Origin: Fen-1467 sp035519475 | GTDB lineage: Bacteria; Verrucomicrobiota; Verrucomicrobiia; Opitutales; Opitutaceae | Reading direction: 5' to 3' | Assembly: GCA_035519475.1 (NCBI GenBank) | Contig: DATIWI010000179.1 | Coordinates: forward strand, 1-64,000 | DNA: 64,000 nucleotides | Shown here: piece by piece, positions 28,301 to 36,242 of the stretch | Layout: each line of letters opens with the position of its first letter | Position numbering within the stretch: the stretch's first letter is position 1 | Notes under the pieces: model-generated | The model's input: the letters and a program-made list of their open reading frames with translations, nothing else | Told to the model about the DNA's origin: nothing | Databases searched by the model: none | Translations under genes and position numbers: made by a program

Positions 28301-28488
28301 AGTCCCGGTTCGGCGGGCACGAGTTCCTCCCGGATCGCTGCCATCCAGGCGGGGTGCGTGAAATCCCCCGTGCCGACGACCGCCACACCTTTCTTCTTCG
28401 CCCACAGGGTCAGGTGGTAGAAATCGAGATCGCCGCTGGTGGCGCGGGAATACTTCGAATGGACGTGAAGGTCGGCGTAGAAGGGCAT
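25324..28488 (-). CDS. Endonuclease Q-like PHP domain fused to UvrD-type helicase
   Basis: A 1054-aa fusion. Residues 1-430 match endonuclease Q: PHP motifs HVHSKYSR, GTGDFTHPAW, LLEVEISTIY, then PAHIWTPWFSVFGSKSGFD and SNSDAHSP, a four-Cys zinc site (CGFRC ... CPVC) and a helix-hairpin-like region. EndoQ cuts 5' of deaminated bases in DNA. A Pro/Ala-rich linker (about 430-500) leads to a full SF1A helicase: GPGTGKT (about residue 513), VVTTFHALG, IDEFQDID, CVIGDPDQAIYGFRG, AAKGLEFRVVF and FVGLTRARDRLF. All motifs look intact. The start at MPFYADLHVH replaces a longer frame that would run into the divergent yjbQ start. Repair of deaminated DNA with local unwinding is inferred. Confidence 0.9.
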   Translation of the reverse strand: MPFYADLHVHSKYSRATSGDLDFYHLTLWAKKKGVAVVGTGDFTHPAWMAAIREELVPAEPGLFRLRPDLEAAVAADLGPCAAAGTPVRFLLEVEISTIYKQGDRVRKVHHLLYAPDLDAAERMVSRLARIGNLASDGRPILGLNSRDLLEICLAAGEGCYLIPAHIWTPWFSVFGSKSGFDLFEECYGDLSSWVFALETGLSSDPPMNWRLSMLDRFRLVSNSDAHSPGNLGREACRFDCALDYFAMKNALATGVGYGGTVEFYPEEGKYHLDGHRGCGFRCEPEESRRLGNKCPVCGAPLTIGVLSRVLELADRSAGKPPPTAAPFRSFVPLPEMLGELARTGSKSKTVQRGYEQLIARLGPEMAILGEVPLDEIGRVGTPLLGEAVRRLRAGEVIREGGYDGEYGAIRLFKRDELESLKSSGLLFALPEPAVSVGPGAAGAGASRDRPAPAGAKTEPEPAPSASFPASIAEGPAPGAATSPVLAGLDADQRAAVEIVAGPLLIVAGPGTGKTRTLTHRIAHLIRDHGVAAEACLAITFTHRAAGEMRTRLDSLLPGSRSSRVVVTTFHALGLLILRDQQERLGLGSSLGVAGESEAVAIAREALGVSALEARRLIRDRAARPEAYERALRARSLVDFDDLIALPLALLRAHPEVASGYRERWPHLSIDEFQDIDAPQYELVRLLAPPFGSPPGGRGAAAGGSLCVIGDPDQAIYGFRGTDPRLFRQFQVDYPHGPVIPLARNYRSTRTIVDAALQAIAPSTLVRDRALRAQIVDASRITLRECATERAEADFVAATIEQLVGGTSLTSFDTGRASGGAPLLWAFNDFAVLYRTEAQTPPLVEALARSGIPFQQRTHGPLGEHPTVRALLAGVGSLPPEVPLRDRLNTASLALARTGSPDPDLRAITDALGPLAEKHGAGLDAFVNELALGVDVDLYDPRAERVSLLTLHAAKGLEFRVVFLVGCEDGLLPHRFSFEEAAEADMAEERRLFFVGLTRARDRLFLTHARRRHWRGEIRTRRPSPFLLAIEEALLDRQREEATIAPRVRQMELF

Positions 28489-28603
28489 CGCCGGAAGAGA
28501 GAGTCGGTCAAGCGCCGGAGCGCAGTCCTGCGAGGCGTGGTTTGCGCCAGAACTGCCTTCCCCTGTGCCTCCGATTCCCTCATGAATCAAACTCCGATTT
28601 GCC

Positions 28604-29023
28604 ATGAAATCGTACCGCAAAGAGCTCTGGATCGAGGTTCCGCACCGCCGCGGCTTTCTGAACATCACACCCAAGGTTGACGCCGCCCTGGCCGAGAGCG
28701 GCGTCCGCGAGGGTCTCTGCCTCGTCAACGCCATGCACATCACCGCCAGCGTATTCATCAATGATGACGAACCCGGCTTGCACGCCGACTTCGAGCGCTG
28801 GCTGGAAAGGCAGGCTCCGGAGAGACCGTACTCAGCCTACGACCACAATCGCACGGGAGAAGACAACGCCGACGCCCACCTCAAACGCACCATCATGGGC
28901 CGCGAGGTAGTCGTTGCGGTGACATCGGGCAGGCTCGATTTCGGTCCGTGGGAACAGGTCTTCTATGGGGAGTTCGATGGACTGCGGCGCAAGCGGGTGC
29001 TGGTGAAGATCATCGGCGAATGA
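28604..29023 (+). CDS. yjbQ: YjbQ family (UPF0047) protein
   Basis: A 139-aa protein of the YjbQ/UPF0047 family, full length. Conserved blocks are GFLNITPKV, GLCLVNAMHITASVFINDDEPGL (residues about 37-59), HNRTGEDNADAHLKRTIMG with the conserved His cluster, and LDFGPWEQVFYGEFDG. Members show weak thiamine-phosphate synthase side activity in E. coli; the true role is not settled. It is divergent from the EndoQ-helicase gene with 115 bases between starts, which must contain both promoters. Confidence 0.88.
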   Translation: MKSYRKELWIEVPHRRGFLNITPKVDAALAESGVREGLCLVNAMHITASVFINDDEPGLHADFERWLERQAPERPYSAYDHNRTGEDNADAHLKRTIMGREVVVAVTSGRLDFGPWEQVFYGEFDGLRRKRVLVKIIGE

Positions 29024-29357
29024 CGCCCGCTCGCTGGAGTCTTGGATATCAATCGAAAATGTGGACGTTTCCGGACGAGTTGCCTCGCATCGCAATTCAG
29101 CTTCGCTCCAGCTCTTGTTACTTACGTAAGTCGTTGGAAAATTGAATGGGCGACATGACAAATTCGCGCCCACTTTCGCCATCTTTGAGGCCAATCTGTG
29201 TGATTTTTGCGCTCTTTTCCGACTTTTTTGCCACTCTTAAGCGAAACGCCTATTCGTTGCGAAATCCGGTATTGCTACTTGAGCAAAACTAATTTTGAAC
29301 GCTCGGCTCTCAATGATCTACTAACACGGATGCCCCTAACCTAACCAAGGCCCCGTT
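29024..29357. other. AT-richer leader of accBC with palindrome
   Basis: These 334 bases hold no gene and are clearly richer in A/T than the flanks. A perfect 12-bp palindrome, acttacgtaagt, lies at 29120-29131, about 230 bases before accB. Its position suggests an operator controlling fatty-acid synthesis genes; no binding protein can be named. Several T-rich tracts occur at 29200-29235. A promoter for accBC should lie here, but no single hexamer pair stands out. Confidence 0.4.
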
Positions 29358-29855
29358 TTGGACCTCAAGCAAATCAAGCAGATCATCGACCTAATGAAGC
29401 GCTCCGAACTCACCGAGTTCGCGGTGGAAGAAGAGGGCTTCAAACTCAAGATACGCCGGGGCCCCAACGGAGTGCCAGTAGTTAGCCCGACTTCGGGGTT
29501 GACGGTGCCATTGTCAGTGGTTCCGGAAGCGGCAGGCGGGTCCGCCTCGGCTGCCCCGGTTCCGAACGCCGCAGTCGGCCCCGGCGCGGTGGGAGTGGAC
29601 AAGGAGGAGCCCGGCGTCAGCTACATCAAGGCCCCGATGGTCGGCACATTTTACCGGGCACCCTCTCCCGAAAGCCCGCCATTCGTCGAAGTGAACGCCA
29701 AAGTTTCGGAGAACTCCGTGGTCTGCATCATCGAGGCCATGAAGATCATGAATGAGATCCAGGCCGAGGCGAAGGGGACGGTGGTGGAGATTCTAGTGGA
29801 GAACGGTCAACCAGTTGAGTACGGCCAACGCCTGTTCAAGATCAAGCAGGCTTGA
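29358..29855 (+). CDS. accB: Acetyl-CoA carboxylase biotin carboxyl carrier protein
   Basis: A 165-aa BCCP subunit of acetyl-CoA carboxylase, first committed step of fatty-acid synthesis. The N-terminal helix DLKQIKQIIDLMKRSELTEF and short beta segment LKIRRG are followed by a Pro/Ala/Gly-rich flexible linker (about 45-88) and the C-terminal biotinyl domain (about 89-165). Biotin would attach to Lys129 in EAMKIMNEI. The start is TTG at 29358, with AAGG 7 bases upstream; no ATG fits. accC follows 82 bases later, the normal accBC operon. Confidence 0.93.
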   Translation: MDLKQIKQIIDLMKRSELTEFAVEEEGFKLKIRRGPNGVPVVSPTSGLTVPLSVVPEAAGGSASAAPVPNAAVGPGAVGVDKEEPGVSYIKAPMVGTFYRAPSPESPPFVEVNAKVSENSVVCIIEAMKIMNEIQAEAKGTVVEILVENGQPVEYGQRLFKIKQA

Positions 29856-29937
29856 GGCGCGGCCTTTTTCCGCGTCCTTTCCTGACGGGCGTGTTGTACG
29901 CTGGAGTCGCGGGTGAGCAGCAGCGGTTTCTTTGTTC

Positions 29938-31299
29938 ATGATCCAGAAGATCCTCATTGCCAATCGCGGTGAAATCGCCCTCCGGATCGTGCGCGCCTGT
30001 CGTGAATTGGGCATCAAGACCCTGGCCGTTTACTCGGAGGCGGATGTCCAGTCGCTCCATGTCCAACTCGCCGACGAGGCCATCTGTATCGGCGGCCCCA
30101 AGAGCGCGGACAGCTATTTGCGCGCAGACCGCATCATCAGTGCCGCCGAAATCGCCGATGTCGACGCCATCCATCCCGGCTACGGTTTTCTCTCGGAGAA
30201 CAGCAAGTTCGCGGAGCAATGCGAGTCGTGCAACATCAAGTTCATCGGCCCGAAGTCCAAGAGCATCAAGCTTATGGGTGACAAGGCGATCGCCCGGGAC
30301 ACCGTCCGCAAGGCCAGCGTCCCCACCGTGCCGGGTTCCGATGGCTCCATCGATTCTGAAGGCGAGGCGGTGAAGATCGCGCGCAAGATCGGCTATCCCA
30401 TCATCATCAAAGCCGTGGCAGGCGGAGGCGGGCGCGGCATGCGGATTGCCCATAACGACGTGTCGTTCGCGAAGGAATACCACATCGCCCGGGCCGAGGC
30501 GGAAAAGGCCTTCGGCAACGGCTCAGTCTACATCGAGAAATACATCCAGAGTCCCCGGCACATCGAATTCCAGATTCTTGCGGACAGCCACGGCAAGGTG
30601 CTGCATCTCGGCGAACGCGACTGCTCGGTGCAGCGCCGGCACCAGAAGCTAATCGAGGAATCCCCTTCGCCGTTCCTGTCCTCCGACCTCCGCAAGCGCA
30701 TGGGCAAGGCCGCCGTGCGCGCCGCCGAAGCGGCCGAATACGAGAACGCCGGCACGGTCGAATTCGTCGTCGATGCCCACGGGGAATTCTACTTCATCGA
30801 GATGAACACGCGCATCCAGGTCGAGCATCCGGTCACAGAGGAGGTCACCGGCATCGACCTGATCAAGGAGCAGATCCGCATCGCCTCGGGCGAAAAGCTC
30901 AGCGCGGACCAGAAGGACATCGAGTTTCGCGGACACGCCATCGAGTGTCGCATCAACGCCGAGGATCCCGCCCGCAACTTCACCCCTTCACCCGGCACCA
31001 TCGGGCTCTATTACGCGCCGGGCGGCCATGGGGTACGGGTCGATTCGCACGTCTACAGCGGGTATACCATTCCGCCTTACTATGACTCGATGATTGGCAA
31101 GCTCATAGCCCACGGCGAAAATCGAAAGACGGCGTTGGAGCGCATGTATCGCGCCCTGAGTGAATACCTTATTCGCGGAATCAAAACCACGATCCCGTTG
31201 CACAAGGCGATCTTGAGTGATCCCGTCTTCATCGCCGGCAAAGCCACCACCGCGTACCTTGAGGAGTTTCTCAGCCGGACGCCGCCTGATCTGTTCTGA
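29938..31299 (+). CDS. accC: Acetyl-CoA carboxylase, biotin carboxylase subunit
   Basis: A 453-aa ATP-grasp enzyme that carboxylates biotin on AccB, close to the 449 aa of E. coli AccC. Domains in order: N-terminal ILIANRGEIALRIVRACRELG; PGYGFLSEN; ATP-grasp with the Gly-rich loop KAVAGGGGRGMR (residues about 160-171); HIEFQILAD; catalytic EMNTRIQVEHPVTEEVTGIDL; C-terminal IECRINAEDP. All appear intact. The start is ATG 29938; a TTG two codons earlier is less likely. It is the second gene of accBC. Confidence 0.95.
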   Translation: MIQKILIANRGEIALRIVRACRELGIKTLAVYSEADVQSLHVQLADEAICIGGPKSADSYLRADRIISAAEIADVDAIHPGYGFLSENSKFAEQCESCNIKFIGPKSKSIKLMGDKAIARDTVRKASVPTVPGSDGSIDSEGEAVKIARKIGYPIIIKAVAGGGGRGMRIAHNDVSFAKEYHIARAEAEKAFGNGSVYIEKYIQSPRHIEFQILADSHGKVLHLGERDCSVQRRHQKLIEESPSPFLSSDLRKRMGKAAVRAAEAAEYENAGTVEFVVDAHGEFYFIEMNTRIQVEHPVTEEVTGIDLIKEQIRIASGEKLSADQKDIEFRGHAIECRINAEDPARNFTPSPGTIGLYYAPGGHGVRVDSHVYSGYTIPPYYDSMIGKLIAHGENRKTALERMYRALSEYLIRGIKTTIPLHKAILSDPVFIAGKATTAYLEEFLSRTPPDLF

Positions 31300-31918
31300 C
31301 CAGAACGCGAGTTGTACCTAGTCGTGGCGCCTAGCCACGCGCATCCCGCTGCTTCGTGCAGACTCGACCCGCCGCGGAAGCGCCGCGGAGAATCGAGCGG
31401 CGGAGGGCAGAACCGTTCTTCATTCTGACGCAGCCGACTCCAGATCCCTCGCGCACCGCCATGCCCGAGCCGCCCGCAGGTCAGCGTCAACCGTTCTGGC
31501 CGGACCTGCACGCTGACGGCTCGCTGATCTGCGCGGCGCAACTGCGCCAGTCCTGAGGGCCATTCGAACACGACGATCCGAGGACTGGATGGTTTGGGTT
31601 CCTGGCAGGCAGCAGCTTGCCCACACCGCCGATCTGACGAGACCTGTCCCGAATTCTGCATACACCACCCAACTCCATGCAATCGTCTCGGGCTGTGGCG
31701 ACGATGAATGGCCATCAAGAGGCGGCTCATTTTCTATCGATTTTACAAGACGCTCAAGATCATTATATTGCACACATCAATTCCCGGCGTATTGCTGGAG
31801 GTTTGACCTCGCTTTTGGAGTACGGTAAACGTTTTGTTAAAAATTGGCATTAACGCCGCTTTGAAGTTCATCTGAGGGACTTGCCCTATCATAAAAGTCT
31901 GCTTCCCAGCCATGTGCT
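31300..31918. other. Gap between accC and the pilus cluster
   Basis: About 620 bases. A small hairpin cgtggc/gccacg at 31323-31339 follows accC and could end its transcript, though no U-tract follows. From about 31650 the sequence becomes more A/T-rich, and a 58-codon open frame (31677-31853, listed separately) lies there. The promoter of the pilus-like cluster should be in the last 100 bases; CTATCATAAAAG near 31887-31898 is A/T-rich but not a clear promoter. Confidence 0.4.
31677..31853 (+). CDS. Possible small protein of 58 aa, or remnant
   Basis: An open frame beginning ATG 31677 (or ATG 31704, 49 aa) and ending TAA at 31851. From residue 10 the translation looks protein-like: an amphipathic helix (HQEAAHFLSILQDAQDHYIAH), then SRRIAGGLTSLLEYGKRFVKNWH. 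Codon use is less GC-biased than in neighbours. No Shine-Dalgarno is evident and no family was recognised. It may be a real small gene, the decayed end of a larger one, or chance. Confidence 0.3.
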   Translation: MQSSRAVATMNGHQEAAHFLSILQDAQDHYIAHINSRRIAGGLTSLLEYGKRFVKNWH

Positions 31919-32413
31919 ATGAGGCGATCCCCAAGTAACAAGTCTGGCTTTACCCTGCTCGAAGTTGCGTTGGCATCCACGATCCTATTGGTGGGATTCA
32001 TCGGCATGGTCCAAGCGCTCGCCATCGGCTCGGAAATGCTCGACACGGCGCGAAAACAGACAATCGCCGCGCAGATCATTCAAGCGGAGGTCGACTATCT
32101 GCGCATTCAAAACTGGGGATCGATGGTCCAGAATCTCTCGAACCAGAGTCAGATTACGCTGACTTCCAACCCCGGAAATCCAACCAGTGGCTACCGACAT
32201 CTGTATGGCACGAGCCTAGCCAGCATACCGATCCGAAATCTGAAATATGGATGGCAGGTGACCAATGTTCGGGTCGACGGCAGCGGCAATCCTGTGCTCC
32301 GGCAGGTAACGATTACGGTCACTTGGATCAGTGTGACCGGGAAACCGCATTCGCGCAGCAGCAGTGCGTACTTTGGCAAATACGGTCTCAATGTCTCCTA
32401 CCGAAAGCCATAG
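31919..32413 (+). CDS. Type IV prepilin-like protein (PilV-like)
   Basis: A 164-aa prepilin. The class III signal is a short basic leader RRSPSNKSG followed by FTLLEVALASTILLVGFIGMV; cleavage falls after the Gly and the mature Glu5 is present. A globular beta-rich head without Cys follows. By position, length and Glu5 it resembles minor pilins PilV/GspI. It overlaps the next gene by 23 bases, a sign of translational coupling. Exported by a type IV pilus or type II secretion-like machine. Confidence 0.75.
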   Translation: MRRSPSNKSGFTLLEVALASTILLVGFIGMVQALAIGSEMLDTARKQTIAAQIIQAEVDYLRIQNWGSMVQNLSNQSQITLTSNPGNPTSGYRHLYGTSLASIPIRNLKYGWQVTNVRVDGSGNPVLRQVTITVTWISVTGKPHSRSSSAYFGKYGLNVSYRKP

Positions 32414-33077
32414 CGGCGTGCCCGCACGGTGCCTCCCGGGCTTCAGCCTCGTGGAGCTGATGATCGCCATGAGCATAACCATGGTGATTATCGCCGCCAT
32501 CCTTTCGAGCTACACGTTCCTCGGACGGAATCTGATCCGCGACTCCAACCAGCAACAACTCGAAGCCCAAAGCCGCCGGATGCTGCAAGCGCTGGCCGCG
32601 GATGCGCACACCGCCGATCGGGTTGCCTACAGCTACGATCCCGCCAATGACATCAACCAGGAATCCATCTGGCTGGCCATGCCAACGTCTGGTCGGCTCA
32701 CGTTTCGTTCCAGCATTCCCAACGGTTCCGGCGGTACCTATATCTACGCGGTGACGTATGTATACGACTCGAATGCCGGCACACTCACCCGCACGGTTTC
32801 CTCCGGCGTTTCTTCCGGAACTCCGCCTTCGGGATTCAATGCCACTCCTCTGGTTCTGCTGACCGGTCTGCCGAAGGCGGGCGGCTCCGATCCGCTATGG
32901 ACCGGGTTCGGCTATCTCGACCAGCAATGCCTTTCCGCTGCCAATACGCTCAGCATCAAGGCGGTCGAAGTGAGCACATTCACGATCGCCGCCGGTTCCG
33001 CTGCCGCCGGCACCCAGTCGCGATTCACCACCGCTTCCGCGCGCCTGGTCCTCCGCAACAAACATCTCGTCCGGTGA
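32391..33077 (+). CDS. Type IV prepilin-like protein (PilW-like)
   Basis: A 228-aa prepilin. The leader (about 17 residues) ends in Gly, then FSLVELMIAMSITMVIIAAIL gives the N-methylated Phe and Glu5 of a mature type IV pilin. The 190-residue head is Ser/Thr/Gly-rich. Its length and place between the PilV-like and PilX-like genes suit PilW/GspJ. The start at 32391 lies within the end of the upstream gene; the longer frame from 32364 is less likely. Confidence 0.75.
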   Translation: MSPTESHSGVPARCLPGFSLVELMIAMSITMVIIAAILSSYTFLGRNLIRDSNQQQLEAQSRRMLQALAADAHTADRVAYSYDPANDINQESIWLAMPTSGRLTFRSSIPNGSGGTYIYAVTYVYDSNAGTLTRTVSSGVSSGTPPSGFNATPLVLLTGLPKAGGSDPLWTGFGYLDQQCLSAANTLSIKAVEVSTFTIAAGSAAAGTQSRFTTASARLVLRNKHLVR

Positions 33078-33078
33078 C

Positions 33079-34467
33079 ATGGCGCGCAATCCTACAGTAG
33101 CAAAGGACGGTTCAGCGGTGTTGGTGGCGCTTTGCCTCACCATGGTCCTGGGTATTGCCGTGATCGGCTACGTGGCGGTGTGCGCGCGGACGATGGAAAT
33201 GAGCAACCGATCCTTTTGCACGAACGGCGCCGTCCAGCTCGCGGAGATCGGAGCCGAGGAGGCGTTGTGGACGCTCAACCAGGCGCGCGCTAATCCGGCG
33301 GCCTACGACTGGGCGGCGGCGGGCTGGACGAAGGCCGGCAGCACCGTGAATAAATCGCTGGGCGGTTTCTTCACGAATCAGGGAGTGCCGGGCGCGGTCA
33401 GCATCCAGATTGATTCCTGTGACTACGATGGCATTGCCCACACGACTCTACCGGTCATTACGGCCAGCGGTGCTTCGCAGATGCCGGACGGACTGGCCAT
33501 CACCAAGCAGCTCAAGATCAAAGTCCGACCCGCCGCACTCTTCACCAGTGCCGTGGGGGCTTACAACTCCTGCAGCTTCACCATCAACTGGAGTGCCTGG
33601 TTGGACAGCTATGAGTCCACGGTCGATCCGGATCCGGCGTCCGGGCTGCAAACCAGAAGGGACGAAGCCCTGGTCAACGCCCCCAGCGTCGCTGTGAATG
33701 CGGCCCAAGTCTCCGGATTTGTTGCCACGACGGGATCGGCCCCCGCCTACACCACCGGTGGCAAAGTCACCCGGGCCGACACGCCCGGCGGCGTTTCCCG
33801 CGATCCCCGGTATGTCTTCACCAACGCCAGCCAGAATCTGTTCGAGATCGTGGCGCCGAGTGGGGCGGGGACGACGGTGTCGGGAATTGCCGAACTCAAG
33901 GCCGCTCCATTCTATAGCCAGCTCGGCACGGCGGGTGCCACCACTCCCACTATCTTCTATGTGACCGGCGATCTGTCGGTCCTCTCGAGCGCCGACAATC
34001 TGACCATTAACGGGCCTGTGATCATTCGGATCTCCGGCAATCTGACCATCAACGGCACCGGCCAGATAATCATCAACAAGGGTGCTGACGCCGCCCACAA
34101 CGGCTCCGCCCAGATCTTCGTCGGAGGGCGACTGGATATCGAAGGTGCGGGCGTGGACAACAAGACGAAACTCCCCAAGAATCTGGCCACCATCAGCACG
34201 AGCTCCGGTTCCTATGCCGACATCAATTACTACACCGCCCAGCTCGCGACTTCCGGAGCCTATTACGGCGTCATCTACGTTCCCTACGGATCGCTCCGGC
34301 TGTACGCGGTGTATGGCAGCACCACCATTTGCGGTGCGGTGCTCGCCCAGACCGTCGACCAGGGCTGGGGCAACGGCTACTTTCATTACGACCTGAGTCT
34401 GCGGGACGCAGTCTACCCGACGCTGAACACGCCCTATGATGTTTCCCAATGGCTGGTTTCGAATTGA
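33079..34467 (+). CDS. PilX-like membrane protein with beta-solenoid-like C-terminus
   Basis: A 462-aa protein beginning one base after the PilW-like stop. The N-terminus KDGSAVLVALCLTMVLGIAVIGYVAV is a PilX-type hydrophobic segment without the Gly-Phe cleavage motif or Glu5. The middle is globular. Residues about 300-360 show short repeated strands (TINGPVIIRISGNLTINGTGQIIINKG, then IFVGGRLDIEGAG) reminiscent of polymer-forming beta-solenoids. The C-terminus GVIYVPYGSLRLYAVYGSTTICGAVLAQ continues this. Its likely role is a minor pilus or tip component; no exact family was recognised. Confidence 0.65.
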   Translation: MARNPTVAKDGSAVLVALCLTMVLGIAVIGYVAVCARTMEMSNRSFCTNGAVQLAEIGAEEALWTLNQARANPAAYDWAAAGWTKAGSTVNKSLGGFFTNQGVPGAVSIQIDSCDYDGIAHTTLPVITASGASQMPDGLAITKQLKIKVRPAALFTSAVGAYNSCSFTINWSAWLDSYESTVDPDPASGLQTRRDEALVNAPSVAVNAAQVSGFVATTGSAPAYTTGGKVTRADTPGGVSRDPRYVFTNASQNLFEIVAPSGAGTTVSGIAELKAAPFYSQLGTAGATTPTIFYVTGDLSVLSSADNLTINGPVIIRISGNLTINGTGQIIINKGADAAHNGSAQIFVGGRLDIEGAGVDNKTKLPKNLATISTSSGSYADINYYTAQLATSGAYYGVIYVPYGSLRLYAVYGSTTICGAVLAQTVDQGWGNGYFHYDLSLRDAVYPTLNTPYDVSQWLVSN

Positions 34468-34621
34468 ACTGCCTACGGTGGGTGGACCAATAGAAAAACG
34501 TTGTCATCTGGAGCAGCCCACCTGCATGTTTCCCTATCCTGCCTCGCCATCACGTTGAACCAAACTAGCCTGCACCGCCGACCCGGCGCCGCCCCGAGCC
34601 TTTGCTTCGGCCTCCCCTGCC

Positions 34622-35668
34622 ATGCTGCTGCGCAGATCCCGTAGTGGAGTGGTTATTGAGATTAACCCGTATGGCGTGTTGATGGCACGCTTGGGCCGGC
34701 TCGGCAGCGCCGCCATGCATGTCGAGCAGGTGCGTGAGCTGCCGGCCGACGATTGGGACGGCGTCAGCCGCGAACTGCACGCCCTGTTGCCCGAACACAA
34801 GACCTACGTGCCGGGGATCTGCGGCATCTTCCCGCCGACCCGGCTGCTGCAGCGCGAGGAGGTCAACCCTAGGAAGCTCGCTGAGCCGGATTATCTGCCC
34901 ACGGTTCTGGCCAACCAGTACAAGATCCCCTCCGACAAATGGCGCATCGCCTTGGTCAGCCCTTTTGACGGCAATCCGTTCGATGCCGAACACCCACCCA
35001 TCAAGGACGTGCTCTTGTGCGGTGAAGCCATGGAGGAGCTTCTCGTCGCCCAACGCCGCTTTCTCAGCCTGGGCGTGCATCCCCGGCGGATGGAAATCTC
35101 CTCGCTGCCCGTTCTCGGCGGCGTGCAGAGCTATCAGGCCATGGTCGGTGATTCCCAGCCGGCGGCCGTGGTCGAATTCGATCTCCATCGCACCTACGTG
35201 TTCATCCTGGGCAAGGGCGGCGTCCATACGCCCGCCCCTCTCGAATTCGGCTTTGGCGCGCTCGTGGAAACCGCCCGCAAAGAGCTCAATATCGAGGATG
35301 CCGGCACCGCCCGGAGCCGTCTGCTCGCGGGTGAAGCCGAAATCGTGGCCCGGGCACCGCGCCTGCTCCGCCAGTTGGTGCGCAATCTCAAACCCGCCAT
35401 CGACTACTTCGAGCTGCAGACTGGCCAGCGGGTAAACGACCTTTACTGCACGTTCCTACCACCCGGCCTCACCTGGCTGGCGCGATCGCTCGCCGCTTCG
35501 ATCGAAATGCAGGTGCTCGCCGTCGATTGCTCCGCCTGGCTCACGGCGCTGGGCATCACGTTTGCCAGCGAGGTCCCCGACCGGCTTGGCCCGCACTGGC
35601 TGAGCGTGTTCAGCCTCATCGCCGGGCTCAGCCCGGCCTCCCATGCCAAGAAAACCGAGCGAGTTTGA
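34622..35668 (+). CDS. pilM: PilM-like protein
   Basis: A 348-aa cytoplasmic protein with a loose actin-like (ASKHA) pattern: VVIEINPYGVLMARL at the start for the phosphate-1 strand, and AAVVEFDLHRTYVFILGKGG (about 180-199) for phosphate-2. It lacks the strong PilM signature, and the call leans on gene order: it is followed by PilN-, PilO- and PilP-like genes. PilM recruits PilN at the inner face of the membrane in type IV pili. The 154 bases before it show nothing else. It overlaps the next gene by 26 bases. Confidence 0.6.
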   Translation: MLLRRSRSGVVIEINPYGVLMARLGRLGSAAMHVEQVRELPADDWDGVSRELHALLPEHKTYVPGICGIFPPTRLLQREEVNPRKLAEPDYLPTVLANQYKIPSDKWRIALVSPFDGNPFDAEHPPIKDVLLCGEAMEELLVAQRRFLSLGVHPRRMEISSLPVLGGVQSYQAMVGDSQPAAVVEFDLHRTYVFILGKGGVHTPAPLEFGFGALVETARKELNIEDAGTARSRLLAGEAEIVARAPRLLRQLVRNLKPAIDYFELQTGQRVNDLYCTFLPPGLTWLARSLAASIEMQVLAVDCSAWLTALGITFASEVPDRLGPHWLSVFSLIAGLSPASHAKKTERV

Positions 35669-36233
35669 TCTGGGGCCAAACTGGCACCTGGATTACCGCG
35701 ATCTGGCGAGCCTGCCCGAGGATCGCGTGGTGCGGGTGCGTTTTCTGGTCAATACCTGCGCCGGCGCCGTCACCGTCATCCTCCTCACCATCGTCGGCTG
35801 GCAGCTTCTCGCGCGCTACAGCGTCGCAGCCCAGCTCCGCTTTTGGGACGAGAAGATCGCGGCGCACCAGCGCGAATACAGCGAATTGCAGCTGGTGCTG
35901 CGCGACTACATGTCCGAATCGGACAAGATCAAGGACGCCTATGATCTCATCTATTCCCCGTTCGTGCCGTCCGAGTTCGTGCTGACGATTGGCCGCACGC
36001 TGCCGGATCGCATGACCGTTGACATGATCGGGTATGCGGACGGGATGATCACCATGCGGGGCAACCTCGCCGAGCCGCCCGAAGCGGCCAGCCGGGTGCT
36101 CGGCCGCTACATCGAAAGCCTGCGGCGCGATGCCCAAATTGGGCCCCTCTTCAGCGACATCTCGGCGCGCAGCCTCGACCGCGCGAAGGATGGCGACCTG
36201 TTCAATTTCGAAATCGTGCTCAAGCCCCATTGA
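35643..36233 (+). CDS. pilN: PilN-like inner-membrane protein
   Basis: A 196-aa bitopic membrane protein. A cytoplasmic N-terminus of about 30 residues (where PilN meets PilM) is followed by one TM helix, VNTCAGAVTVILLTIVGWQLLA. Then come a coiled-coil-like stretch (60-95) and a ferredoxin-like periplasmic domain (MTVDMIGYADGMITMRGNLAEP). Length and topology fit PilN. It overlaps pilM and lies 9 bases before pilO. Confidence 0.6.
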   Translation: MPRKPSEFDLGPNWHLDYRDLASLPEDRVVRVRFLVNTCAGAVTVILLTIVGWQLLARYSVAAQLRFWDEKIAAHQREYSELQLVLRDYMSESDKIKDAYDLIYSPFVPSEFVLTIGRTLPDRMTVDMIGYADGMITMRGNLAEPPEAASRVLGRYIESLRRDAQIGPLFSDISARSLDRAKDGDLFNFEIVLKPH

Positions 36234-36242
36234 CCCACCGCC

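Noticed and set aside
28489..28761. Longer start for the EndoQ-helicase fusion
   Set aside because: It would overlap the divergent yjbQ coding region; the PHP domain begins immediately after the Met at 28488.
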